A DNA stretch of 64,000 nt from Cupriavidus phytohabitans. Lineage in GTDB: Bacteria; Pseudomonadota; Gammaproteobacteria; Burkholderiales; Burkholderiaceae. The stretch spans positions 62,001 to 126,000 of the forward strand of contig NZ_AUFE01000001.1 of assembly GCF_000426345.1 (NCBI RefSeq), read 5' to 3'. Shown piece after piece: positions 42,206-50,836 of the stretch. A program made the translations under genes and the position numbers. Position 1 is the first letter of the stretch; each line of letters opens with the position of its first letter. A model generated the notes under the pieces. It did no database searches, was not told where the DNA came from, and was given only the letters and a program-made list of their open reading frames with translations.

Positions 42206-43207
42206 ATGTCCAGGATCGCGCTCTTTGGCGCCGCCGGCGCCATCGGCCACAGCATCGCCGCCGCGCTGGCAAGCGGGGGCGAGCCGTACCGCGTGGTCGG
42301 CCGCGATGCGACGCGCCTGCGCCAGGCCTTCGGGGCCGACCCGATCGCCGAGATCGTCATGTGGGATCCCGACTCGCCGGCCTCCGTCCAGGCCGCGGCG
42401 AACGGCATCGACACACTGGTCTACATGGTCGGCGTCGACTACTGGCGCTTCGAGCTGCACCCGGAACTGCTGCGCAAGACACTGGATGGCGCGCTCGCAG
42501 CGGGCGTCAGGCAATTCATCCTGATCGGCACCGTCTACCCATATGGGCGCGTCCAGGGCGGCAATCCGGTCAGCGAGAACCACCCGCGCGCGCCGCATAC
42601 CTTCAAGGGCCGCATGCGCAAGGCGCAGGAAGACCTGCTGATGCAGGCCGACGCCGCCGGCCGCATCCGCGCCACGGTGCTGCGGCTGCCCGACTTCTAC
42701 GGCCCGGGCGTGCAAGCCAGCCTGCTGCACCGCGCGGCGCAGGCTGCCGCATGTGGCGGCACCGCGGACCTGATCGGGCCGATCGATGCGCCGCACGAGT
42801 TCATCTATGTGCCGGACGTCGGGCCGGTGGTGACGCGGCTGGCCGATACGCCCGCGGCCTTCGGCAGGATCTGGCATCTGGCCGGCGCCGGCGTCACGAC
42901 ACAGCGCGAACTGGTGTCGGAAATGGAAAGGCAGACCGGCCGCCAGCTCAAGCTGCGCATCGCCGGCAAGGGCATGCTGCGCCTGCTCGGGCTGTTCAAC
43001 CCGTTCATGCGCGAACTGGTCGAGATGCACTACCTGATGACCGATCCGCTCATCCTGGACGATGCCGCGCTGCAGCGGCTGATCGGACCGATCCGCAAGA
43101 CGCCGTACGCCGAGGGCATCCGGCAGACGCTGGCGGCATGCCACCCAGGCCGGCCCGCCCCTAACCTGCCTGCTGGCGAAACGCCCAGCGCCCCGCCAGC
43201 ACGGTGA
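42206..43207 (+). CDS. NAD-dependent epimerase/dehydratase family protein
   Basis: 333-residue extended short-chain dehydrogenase-like protein. The Rossmann motif is GAAGAIGH (8-15), with YPYG (173-type active-site Tyr region) in the middle. Start at 42206 after AAAGGAGAA. The reaction cannot be named. Its last about 16 residues are read from the opposite strand of the CorA/ZntB remnant (43161-43207), so the tail is probably a recent, non-functional extension. Divergent LysR is the likely regulator. Confidence 0.8.
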   Translation: MSRIALFGAAGAIGHSIAAALASGGEPYRVVGRDATRLRQAFGADPIAEIVMWDPDSPASVQAAANGIDTLVYMVGVDYWRFELHPELLRKTLDGALAAGVRQFILIGTVYPYGRVQGGNPVSENHPRAPHTFKGRMRKAQEDLLMQADAAGRIRATVLRLPDFYGPGVQASLLHRAAQAAACGGTADLIGPIDAPHEFIYVPDVGPVVTRLADTPAAFGRIWHLAGAGVTTQRELVSEMERQTGRQLKLRIAGKGMLRLLGLFNPFMRELVEMHYLMTDPLILDDAALQRLIGPIRKTPYAEGIRQTLAACHPGRPAPNLPAGETPSAPPAR

Positions 43208-43337
43208 AGCTGGCCACCAGCGCCACCAGCACCCAGAAGCCGTGCGGGTGCCCGGCCAGCGGGACGCCGCCGACGTTCATGCCGCCGAGGCCGCCCAGCG
43301 CACCGGCCGCGCCGGCTTTCGCCCCGTGCCGGTCCGC
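43161..43337 (-). pseudogene. CorA/ZntB-type transporter C-terminal remnant
   Basis: Directly after the stop of the next hypothetical gene, the same reading frame continues for about 58 codons and ends GGMNVGGVPLAGHPHG then FWVLVALVASFTVLAGRWAF and a short basic tail. The GMN motif and the following membrane segment are the C-terminal signature of CorA-family metal transporters. No ATG, ribosome site or N-terminal domain is present, and the segment before GMN is not hydrophobic enough to be the first membrane helix. I read it as a gene remnant. Confidence 0.55.
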
Positions 43338-43679
43338 TCAGCGCTGACCCGCATCGAAGGCCTTCCGCCAGACATCGTGGTCCGGCGGATACACCGCGTC
43401 GAAATGCTCGCGCAGCGCGGCGATCTCCTGCACGATCGCGAACGAAAAGCCCTGGCGGCCGCCGCGGTCGTCGAACTGCAGGCCGTTCAGGTAGTCCCGG
43501 CACCCGACCGCATCGAACCACCTGGCGGCGACGGTATTGATGATCCGGGGGAAGGCCCGCCCGAGTTCTACCGGACGGACGGCTTCGGGCAACTCGGCCA
43601 TCCAGCGGATGGCCTCGCGGTGCAGCGTCAGGTCATCGTCGGTGGCGGTCTTGCGGTGGAAGGCTGGGTCTTGCGTCAA
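43338..43679 (-). CDS. Hypothetical protein
   Basis: 113-residue soluble protein, with no family I recognise. The best start is TTG at 43679, preceded by GGAG. Content: FHRKTATDDDLTLHREAIRW, FPRIINTVAARWFDAVGC, LQFDDRGGRQGFSFAIVQEI and a C-terminal DVWRKAFDAGQR, all plausibly folded and with normal composition. Its stop is immediately followed in frame by the CorA/ZntB remnant, as if a stop codon separated two fused pieces. Real coding gene is likely but not certain. Confidence 0.6.
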   Translation of the reverse strand: MTQDPAFHRKTATDDDLTLHREAIRWMAELPEAVRPVELGRAFPRIINTVAARWFDAVGCRDYLNGLQFDDRGGRQGFSFAIVQEIAALREHFDAVYPPDHDVWRKAFDAGQR

Positions 43680-43776
43680 GGGAGTCTCCGGGTGCAGCCG
43701 GGAGGATAGCCGATTGTGGCCGGACCATGCCAGGCCCGGCCAGCCGGGCTTTCCCCCGGTTGCACGCCGGCAAGGC

Positions 43777-46700
43777 TCAGGCCGCGGCCCGGCGTGCCGC
43801 CCCGCGATACTGCGCCAGCAGCGCTTCGCGGCGCGCGGCCGCTGCCTGCATGCTGGCTTCCTTGACGTGGCCGTAGCCACGGATGTCGTCGGGCAACGCA
43901 GCCAGCGCCAGCGCGGTGTCGAGCTTGCCGGCGCTCAGCGACGCTGCGAACTCGTCGACCATCGCCAGGTAGTCGGCCACCAGCGCGCGCTCGGCGCGAC
44001 GCTCGGCGGTCTTGCCGAACAGGTCGAAGGCGGTGCCGCGCAGGCCTTTCAGGCGGGCCAGCAGGCGGAAGGCTGTCAGCGTGCGCGGGCCGAAGCGGCG
44101 CTTCACGGGATGGCCCTTGCTGTCAGTCTTGCCCGCATTCGTCAGCGTCGGCGGGGCCAGCCAGAAGTTGAGCTGGTAGTCGCGGCCGGGCTCGCCTTCG
44201 AACTGCGCGCGCAGCTTGTCGAGGAACGCCGGATCGGCATACAGGCGTGCCACCTCGTACTCGTCCTTGTACGCCATCAGCTTGGCCAGGTTGCGCGCCA
44301 CCGCTTCGGTCAGCGGCAGCTTGCGGTCGGCGCCCAGCTCCTGCTCGGCGGCGCGGATGCGCTCGACCGCGTCCAGGTAGCGCCGGGCGTACGCGGCGTC
44401 CTGGTAGTCCGTCAGCATTGCCTCGCGCTTGCGGATCAGCGTGTCGAGCGTCTGCGGCAACGCCACCACCTGGGCAGCCGGCGCACTTGGCGCATTCGGC
44501 AGCAGCGCCTTGACCGAGGCCTCGCCGTGGTGCGCCAGGTACCGGCCCCATTCGAACGCCTGCCGGTTCTTGTCGATCGACACGCCATTGAGTTCGATCG
44601 CGCGCAGCAGGCTGGCATGCTGCAGCGGGATCCATCCCTTCTGCCAGGCAAAACCGAGCAGCAGCGGATTGGAGTAGATGGCATCCGCCAGCAGCGTGAC
44701 GGCCCAGGCGCTGGCGTCGATAAAGGCGCTGGCCTCGCCCACGCTGTTGCGCAGGTCCTGCTCGGCGCTGGCGCCGGGAAATTTCCACTTCGGGTTCTTG
44801 ATGAACTCGGCGGTCGGGGTGTTGGCGCTGTTGACCACCGCAGCGGTCACGCCGTGCCGGGTCTTGGACAGCACCTCGGCCGAGGCCGAGACGATGGCGT
44901 CGCCGCCGATCACCAGCCGCGCTTCGCCGGTGGCGATACGCGTGGCATGCAGGTCGTGCGGCGCCGGTGCGATCTGCACGTGGCTGATCACCGCCCCGCC
45001 CTTCTGCGCCAGGCCCGCCATGTCGAGCACGGTGACGCCCTTGCGTTCCAGGTGCGCGGCCATGCCCAGCAGGCCGCCGATGGTCACCACGCCGGTGCCC
45101 CCCACACCCGTCACCAGTACGCCATACGGCCGTTCCAGCGCGGGCAGCGAAGGCATCGGCAGCGCCTCGAAATCGGCGCCGGCGCCCTTGCCGCCCGCCG
45201 CCGCCGGCTTGCGCACCTGGGCGCCCTCGGCGGTGACGAAGCTGGGGCAGAAGCCGTTGACGCAGGAGAAATCCTTGTTGCACGACGACTGGTTGATCCG
45301 GCGCTTGGTGCCCAGTTCGGTCTCCAGCGGCTCCACCGACAGGCAGTTGGACTTGGCCGAGCAGTCGCCGCAGCCCTCGCAGACCGCATCGTTGATAAAG
45401 GCGCGCTTTGCCGGATCCGGATACGTGCCGCGCTTGCGGCGCCGGCGCTTTTCTGTGGCGCAGGTCTGGTCGTAGATCAGGATGGTGACGCCTTCGGTGT
45501 CGCGCAGCTCCAGCTGCACGGCATCGAGCTGGTCGCGATGGAACACGGTCACGCCGGACGGCAGCATGCTGCCGTCGCCATACTTCTGCGGCTCGTCGGT
45601 AACGACGACCAGCTTCTTCGCGCCCTCGGCCAGCACCTGGTGGGCGATCTGCGGCACGGTCAGCACGCCGTCGATGGGCTGGCCGCCGGTCATCGCCACC
45701 GCGTCATTGAACAGGATCTTGTAGGTGATGTTGGCCTTGGCCGCGATCGAGGCGCGGATCGCCAGCAGGCCCGAGTGGAAATACGTGCCGTCGCCCAGGT
45801 TGGCGAACACGTGCTTGTCGCTGGTGAAATGCATCTGGCCAGTCCACGCCACCCCTTCGCCGCCCATCTGGCTGAAGGTGTCGGTATTGCGGTCCATCCA
45901 CAAGGTCATGTAGTGGCAGCCGATGCCGGCCAGCGCGCGCGAGCCTTCCGGCACGCGCGTGGAGGTGTTGTGCGGGCAGCCCGAGCAGAACCAGGGCTTG
46001 CGCTCGGCCGAGATGCGCGGCTGCATGGCCTCGCGCTCCTTGGCCTCGATCACCGCGACGCGCGCGGCAATGCGGGCACGCACGGCTTCCGGCAGGTCGA
46101 GGCGCTCCAGCCGCCGGGCGATGGCCTTGGCGATCAGCGCCGGCGACAGCTCGTAGTGCGCCGGCAGCAGCCAGTTGCCGCGCGGCACCGACCATTCGCC
46201 GCCGTCGTTGCCGCGCTGGTCGAACTTGCCGAACACCTTGGGCCGCACGTCCTCGCGCCAGTTGTACAGCTCTTCCTTGAGCGCGTATTCCAGGATCTGG
46301 CGCTTCTCTTCCACCACCAGGATTTCTTCCAGGCCGGTGGCGAATTCGCGCGCCCCGTGGGCCTCCAGCGGCCACACGCAGCCCACCTTGTAGACGCGGA
46401 TGCCGATGCGGGCACAGGTCTCGTCATCGAGGCCAAGGTCCACCAGTGCCTGGCGCACGTCCAGGTACGCCTTGCCCGCCGTCATGATGCCGAAGCGCGC
46501 GTTGGGCGAATCGAGCACCACGCGGTTCAGGCGGTTGGCGCGGATATAGGCGAGCGCCGCATACCACTTGTGGTCGAGCAGCCGCGCTTCCTGTTCCAGC
46601 GGGGTATCGGGCCAGCGGATATTGAGGCCGCCGGCCGGCATGGCAAAGTCTTGCGGCAGCACTACCTGCACGCGGTCGGGGTCGATCTCGACCGAGGCGG

Positions 46701-47355
46701 TCGACTCGACCACGTCGGTGACGCACTTCATCGACACCCACAGGCCGGAATAGCGGCTCATGGCCCAGCCGTGCAGGCCGTAGTCGAGGTATTCCTGCAC
46801 GTTGGCCGGATACAGCACCGGGATGCCGGCGGCCTGCAGCACATGCTCGGACTGGTGCGCGACGGTGGAAGACTTGGCGGCATGGTCGTCGCCGGCCAGC
46901 AGCAGCACGCCGCCGTGGCGCGACGAGCCGGCGGAATTGGCATGCTTGAGCACGTCGATGGACCGGTCCACGCCGGGGCCCTTGCCATACCACATCGAGA
47001 ACACGCCGTCGCGCGAGGCGTTGGGAAACAGGTTGACCTGCTGCGAACCCCACACCGCGGTGGCGGCCAGGTCTTCGTTGACCCCGGGCTGGAACACCAC
47101 GTCGCTGGCCGCGAGGTGCTGCTTGGCCTTCCACAGCGCCTGGTCGACGCCGCCCAGCGGCGAGCCGCGGTAGCCGGAGATAAAGCCGGCCGTGTTCAGG
47201 CCGGCGGCGCGGTCGCGCACCTTCTGCAGCATCGGCAGCCGGACCAGCGCCTGGACGCCGCTCATGTAGACGCGGCCTTTTTCCAGGGTGTACTTGTCGT
47301 CCAGGCTGGCGCTGGCCAGGGTGTCGAGCAGGGCGTGGGGTAGCGGTGCGTTCAC
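43777..47355 (-). CDS. Fused indolepyruvate ferredoxin oxidoreductase
   Basis: 1192-residue cytoplasmic 2-oxoacid oxidoreductase with alpha, beta and gamma parts in one chain. The N-terminal half carries the thiamine-diphosphate/2-oxoacid domains (CSGCPHNTST, GIGCHYMTLW, GDGTYFHSG), then ferredoxin-like cysteines (CEGCGDCSAKSNC, CNKDFSCVNGFCPSF) and a C-terminal gamma domain (VTGVGGTGVVTIGG). It oxidatively decarboxylates aryl pyruvates to aryl-acetyl-CoA, often in amino-acid degradation. It is monocistronic and divergent from a LysR regulator. The exact substrate (indolepyruvate or a related oxo acid) is inferred. Confidence 0.88.
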   Translation of the reverse strand: MNAPLPHALLDTLASASLDDKYTLEKGRVYMSGVQALVRLPMLQKVRDRAAGLNTAGFISGYRGSPLGGVDQALWKAKQHLAASDVVFQPGVNEDLAATAVWGSQQVNLFPNASRDGVFSMWYGKGPGVDRSIDVLKHANSAGSSRHGGVLLLAGDDHAAKSSTVAHQSEHVLQAAGIPVLYPANVQEYLDYGLHGWAMSRYSGLWVSMKCVTDVVESTASVEIDPDRVQVVLPQDFAMPAGGLNIRWPDTPLEQEARLLDHKWYAALAYIRANRLNRVVLDSPNARFGIMTAGKAYLDVRQALVDLGLDDETCARIGIRVYKVGCVWPLEAHGAREFATGLEEILVVEEKRQILEYALKEELYNWREDVRPKVFGKFDQRGNDGGEWSVPRGNWLLPAHYELSPALIAKAIARRLERLDLPEAVRARIAARVAVIEAKEREAMQPRISAERKPWFCSGCPHNTSTRVPEGSRALAGIGCHYMTLWMDRNTDTFSQMGGEGVAWTGQMHFTSDKHVFANLGDGTYFHSGLLAIRASIAAKANITYKILFNDAVAMTGGQPIDGVLTVPQIAHQVLAEGAKKLVVVTDEPQKYGDGSMLPSGVTVFHRDQLDAVQLELRDTEGVTILIYDQTCATEKRRRRKRGTYPDPAKRAFINDAVCEGCGDCSAKSNCLSVEPLETELGTKRRINQSSCNKDFSCVNGFCPSFVTAEGAQVRKPAAAGGKGAGADFEALPMPSLPALERPYGVLVTGVGGTGVVTIGGLLGMAAHLERKGVTVLDMAGLAQKGGAVISHVQIAPAPHDLHATRIATGEARLVIGGDAIVSASAEVLSKTRHGVTAAVVNSANTPTAEFIKNPKWKFPGASAEQDLRNSVGEASAFIDASAWAVTLLADAIYSNPLLLGFAWQKGWIPLQHASLLRAIELNGVSIDKNRQAFEWGRYLAHHGEASVKALLPNAPSAPAAQVVALPQTLDTLIRKREAMLTDYQDAAYARRYLDAVERIRAAEQELGADRKLPLTEAVARNLAKLMAYKDEYEVARLYADPAFLDKLRAQFEGEPGRDYQLNFWLAPPTLTNAGKTDSKGHPVKRRFGPRTLTAFRLLARLKGLRGTAFDLFGKTAERRAERALVADYLAMVDEFAASLSAGKLDTALALAALPDDIRGYGHVKEASMQAAAARREALLAQYRGAARRAAA

Positions 47356-47391
47356 GATGTCTCCGTGCTTGAAGTTCTGATGTCCGGAGCA

Positions 47392-47457
47392 GTGTAGGAA
47401 TCCCGGCGGCTATCGTAAAATCAAGAATTCCTACACCTGATATCCGCAAAACGGATA
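47392..47457. promoter_or_regulatory. Divergent operator region of the oxidoreductase and LysR
   Basis: Perfect 10-bp inverted repeat GTGTAGGAAT (47392-47401) and ATTCCTACAC (47427-47436), 25 bp apart, then a second dyad TATCCG (47441-47446) and CGGATA (47452-47457) with spacer CAAAA. It covers most of the region between the two start codons (47355 and 47472) and is the likely LysR binding area. Confidence 0.7.
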
Positions 47458-47471
47458 CCCAAAAGACAATC

Positions 47472-48407
47472 ATGGCGAAAGCGCGCGAGGTCTCGGAGAG
47501 ATTTGCCAAGGAAATCACATTGCGGCAGTTCCGCTACTTCGTCGCGGCCGCGGAAACCGGACAGTTCTCGATGGCGGCAACCGCCGAGCATGTGTCGCAG
47601 TCGGCGGTCACCAACGCCGTGCTGGCGCTAGAGCAGCGGCTGGCGGTGCGCCTGTTCGAGCGGCGCCCGCACGGCGTGACGCTGACGGCGGAAGGCCACC
47701 TGTTCTACCAGCATGCGCGCCAGATCCTGGATTCGGTCGAGGACGCGCTGCGCGAGCCGCGCTTCCAGGTGCACGGCCTGCAGGGCAGCGTGCGGCTGGC
47801 CGCCTCCTATACCGTGCTCGGCTACTTCCTGCCGGGCCTGCTGGCGCGCTTTCGCACCAACTACCCGGATATCGAACTGGACCTGCTCGACATGGACCGG
47901 CCGGATATCGAGCGCGCCGTGCTGGCGGGCGAGATCGAGCTGGGGATCGCGCTGCTGTCCAACCTGGAACGGCCGCAGCGCTTCAAGCGCCACACGCTGA
48001 TGCGCTCCCGCCGCCAGCTGTGGACCTCGGCCAGCCATCCGCTGCTGGAAGTCGAGCGGCCGTCGCTGCGCGACATCGCGGCCTACCCGTACATCCTGAT
48101 CACCGTCGACGAGGCCGAGGAATCGACCATGCGCTACTGGCGCAGCCTCAGGCTCTCGCCCAATATCGCCTTCCGCACCGGGTCGATGGAGGCCCTGCGC
48201 GGGCTGGTCGCGCACGGCTTCGGCGTCACCGTGCTTTCCGACATGGTGTACCGCCCGTGGTCGCTGGAGGGCAAGCAGATCGAAGCCCGGCCGATTGCCA
48301 ACGCGGTGCCGGACATGGAGGTGGGCATGCTGTGGCAGCCGGGGCGCAAGCTGGACAAGCCGGCCGATGCGCTACGGGAATTCCTGATCCATGCGTGCGG
48401 CAGCTGA
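47472..48407 (+). CDS. LysR-type regulator of the oxidoreductase
   Basis: 311-residue LysR regulator: LRQFRYFVAAAETGQFSMA and SQSAVTNAVLALEQRLAVRLF form the DNA-binding domain (about 17-72), followed by an effector domain. It is divergent from the indolepyruvate oxidoreductase, with the dyads above between. Its target is almost certainly that gene; the inducer may be an aromatic amino acid or its oxo acid. Confidence 0.88.
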   Translation: MAKAREVSERFAKEITLRQFRYFVAAAETGQFSMAATAEHVSQSAVTNAVLALEQRLAVRLFERRPHGVTLTAEGHLFYQHARQILDSVEDALREPRFQVHGLQGSVRLAASYTVLGYFLPGLLARFRTNYPDIELDLLDMDRPDIERAVLAGEIELGIALLSNLERPQRFKRHTLMRSRRQLWTSASHPLLEVERPSLRDIAAYPYILITVDEAEESTMRYWRSLRLSPNIAFRTGSMEALRGLVAHGFGVTVLSDMVYRPWSLEGKQIEARPIANAVPDMEVGMLWQPGRKLDKPADALREFLIHACGS

Positions 48408-48564
48408 TGGGGCATCCATGCGCCGACTGCCGCCCCGCATCACGCGCGCGTCGCGCGATTCCAGGCTAGAACGGCCCGGCGCCCGCGCCTAGAATAGGCC
48501 TGACACGCCCGGTACGGGCGCCGGTGCCATTCCGGATCGAGTTCCCGACAGAACGGAGGCGCAC

Positions 48565-49020
48565 ATGATGAAGCCACAACCCTTTGTGGTAACGCCGGAC
48601 AAGTATGCGCGCGCGCTCAATGTGGTCGGCGAGAAGATCACCGTACTCGCCTCCAACGCCGCCACGCAGGGCTATGAAGTCTTCCTGCAGCAGGGCGACG
48701 AGGGCACCGGCCCACCGCCGCATTGCCACGACTGGGACGAATCGTTCTTCGTGACCCGCGGGACGCTCGAGATCGGCTACGGCGGGCAGGCGGTCCAGGC
48801 GGCAGCCGGCACCTTTGTCCACGTGCCGGCGGGCACGGTACATTACTTCCGCTTCGGCGCCGGGGGCGGCGAAATGGTTTCGGTCACCAGCCACAACGGC
48901 AAGGCGTCGCGCCTGTTCACGCAACTGGATGAGGAGATCCCGCCTGGCGCGCCGGATTTCGACAAGCTGCTGGCCGTGGCGCAAGCGTGCGGCGTCACCG
49001 TGCCGCCCCCGGAGCGCTGA
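48565..49020 (+). CDS. Cupin-domain protein
   Basis: 151-residue single cupin. The metal motif is PPPHCHDWDESF (H53, H55, E59), with the second cupin motif GTFVHVPAGTVHYFRFG. The reaction is unknown: cupins of this size include dioxygenases, isomerases and non-enzymatic sensors. A second ATG one codon downstream (48568) is equally possible. Ribosome site GGAGG upstream. It is in line with the LysR gene but 157 bp away. Confidence 0.8.
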   Translation: MMKPQPFVVTPDKYARALNVVGEKITVLASNAATQGYEVFLQQGDEGTGPPPHCHDWDESFFVTRGTLEIGYGGQAVQAAAGTFVHVPAGTVHYFRFGAGGGEMVSVTSHNGKASRLFTQLDEEIPPGAPDFDKLLAVAQACGVTVPPPER

Positions 49021-49174
49021 TGCCGCTGATCCCGCTGCTGCGTTGCACCGTTCCCGAGTCCATCACAGCCGGCATATAGTTCCGCGCAAACCTTGGTTCC
49101 TGTGCCGCCATGGCTGGACTATGGTGGAAGCGTTCCCCCGCGCATGCCAGTTGCCGGGGGCCGCAAGGAGGGTT

Positions 49175-49288
49175 ATGGACCTGCTCGACTGGATCACCGC
49201 CGTGGCAACCGTGGTCCTGGTGTATGCCGCGCTGCGTCATCCGCTTTATCCGCCCGGCTGGAACCGCCGGAAAGACGACCGCTCGTGA
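49175..49288 (+). CDS. Small single-membrane-segment protein
   Basis: 37-residue peptide: DWITAVATVVLVYAALRHPL is one hydrophobic segment (6-20 core), with a basic C-terminal end NRRKDDRS facing the cytoplasm by the positive-inside rule. The ATG has a perfect AAGGAGG ribosome site eight bases upstream, the main evidence for translation. Unknown family. It lies 154 bp after the cupin gene and ends 58 bp from the convergent murA paralogue. Confidence 0.55.
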   Translation: MDLLDWITAVATVVLVYAALRHPLYPPGWNRRKDDRS

Positions 49289-49346
49289 CGGGGCCGCCGC
49301 CAGGCGATCCCTTAGTTCGTCGCCGGGAATGGCGCGCCCAGGAGGA

Positions 49347-50648
49347 TCATTCCTCGCTGGTCCACTCCACATGGACGCCGAGGCTGCGCAGGTTCTCGAC
49401 AAAGCGCGGATGCGCGCGCCGGATCGGCGTGGCGTTGCGGATTTCAGAGCGCCCTTCGATGCTGGCCGCGACCATGAACAGCGCGATCGCGACGCGGATG
49501 ATGTACGGGCTTTCCACCACCGCGGGCGTCAGCGGATTGCCGCCGAAGGTGATCAGCCGGTGCGGGTCCGACTGGAACACATGCGCGCCGAACTTCGACA
49601 GCTCGCCGGTCCAGCCGAGCGCGCCGTCGTAGATCTTGTTCCAGAACATCGCATTGCCCTGCGCACGCACGCCCAGCGCGATAAAGATCGGCAGCAGGTC
49701 GACCGGGAAGTACGGCCACGGCGCGGCCTCCACCTTGGTCAGCACATTGCTGGTGAAAGGCGTCTGCACCTTCAGCGGCCCCTGCAGCAGCGCGCGCGAC
49801 CAACCGTCTTCATGCACCACCTGCACGCCAAACTTGGCAAAGGTGCGGTCGATCAACGGGAAATTGCCCGGCGTGCTGTTGCGCACCACCACGTCGCCGC
49901 CGGTGATCGCGCCCAGCGCGAGGAAAGTGGTGATCTCGTGGAAATCTTCCTCGAAGGTGAACTCGCCCCCACGCAGCCGGCCGCCGCCGCGCACGGTCAG
50001 CCGCGAGGTGCCGATGCCGTCGATGTCGGCGCCGATCCTCTGCATGAAGCGGCAGAACTCCTGCACATGCGGCTCGGACGCGGCATTGGTCAGCGTCGAT
50101 TCGCCTTCGGCGGCGGCGGCGCACAGCACGAAGTTCTCGGTGGTGGTCACCGAGGCATAGTCGAGCCAGTGGTGCGTGGGCTTCAGCGGGCCGCCGCTGC
50201 GCACCAGCAGCGAGCCACTGGCGCGCTCCACCTCGCCGCCGAACGAGCGGAAGATGTCGACGTGCGGGTCGATCTCGCGCACGCCCAGCGTGCAGCCCTT
50301 GACGTTGTCTTCCAGCCGCGCCACGCCGAAGCGGGCCAGCAGCGGCGGCACCAGCATGATCGACGAGCGCATTTCTTCGGGCAGCCGGTGCGTGGCCGCG
50401 TCGAAGGTGGTGTCGCGGTGGTGCAGGTCGAGCGTGCCGGTCGCTTCATCGAGACGGACGTCGCTGCCCAGCATGCGGAAAATATCGAGGATCTTGCGGA
50501 CATCGGTGATGTCCGGCACGCCGTGCAGGCGCAGCGGCTGGTCGGTCAGCAGCGTGGCGCAAAGCACCGGCAGCACTGCATTCTTGTTGGCCGAGGGGAT
50601 GATGCGGCCGCGCAGGGGCGTGCCACCGTGGACGATGAGATTGGACAT
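49347..50648 (-). CDS. MurA paralogue (UDP-GlcNAc enolpyruvyltransferase family)
   Basis: 433-residue EPSP-synthase-fold protein like MurA, the first committed enzyme of peptidoglycan synthesis. K22-N23 (SANKNAVLP) and the catalytic loop cysteine C119 in KGCTLGVREIDPH are kept, and RNATPIRRAHPRF near the end matches. Sequence is much diverged from housekeeping MurA (e.g. NVKGCTLGVREIDPHVDIF), so it looks like a second copy or a specialised homologue. Start at 50648; the longer reading has no support. It stands alone beside the VWA gene on the same strand. Confidence 0.8.
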   Translation of the reverse strand: MSNLIVHGGTPLRGRIIPSANKNAVLPVLCATLLTDQPLRLHGVPDITDVRKILDIFRMLGSDVRLDEATGTLDLHHRDTTFDAATHRLPEEMRSSIMLVPPLLARFGVARLEDNVKGCTLGVREIDPHVDIFRSFGGEVERASGSLLVRSGGPLKPTHHWLDYASVTTTENFVLCAAAAEGESTLTNAASEPHVQEFCRFMQRIGADIDGIGTSRLTVRGGGRLRGGEFTFEEDFHEITTFLALGAITGGDVVVRNSTPGNFPLIDRTFAKFGVQVVHEDGWSRALLQGPLKVQTPFTSNVLTKVEAAPWPYFPVDLLPIFIALGVRAQGNAMFWNKIYDGALGWTGELSKFGAHVFQSDPHRLITFGGNPLTPAVVESPYIIRVAIALFMVAASIEGRSEIRNATPIRRAHPRFVENLRSLGVHVEWTSEE

Positions 50649-50836
50649 GGGCGATGCGTGGCAGTCGGATGGCGGTTCGGGTGCCGAAAAAGGCAGATCC
50701 GGTATATCGAGCGTCCGGCATTGTACTGTCCCTGCGCGCCGCGCCGGCTCGCGCGGAGCAACGCGCCCGATCCACAGGCCATGAAGTGACCGGTACGCCG
50801 CCACGGCGTGACGCGGCCTGCGCTTGCCGGCGCCAG

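Noticed and set aside
43537..47343. 1268-codon plus-strand frame across the oxidoreductase
   Set aside because: Antisense shadow of a multi-domain enzyme with conserved Fe-S and thiamine motifs.
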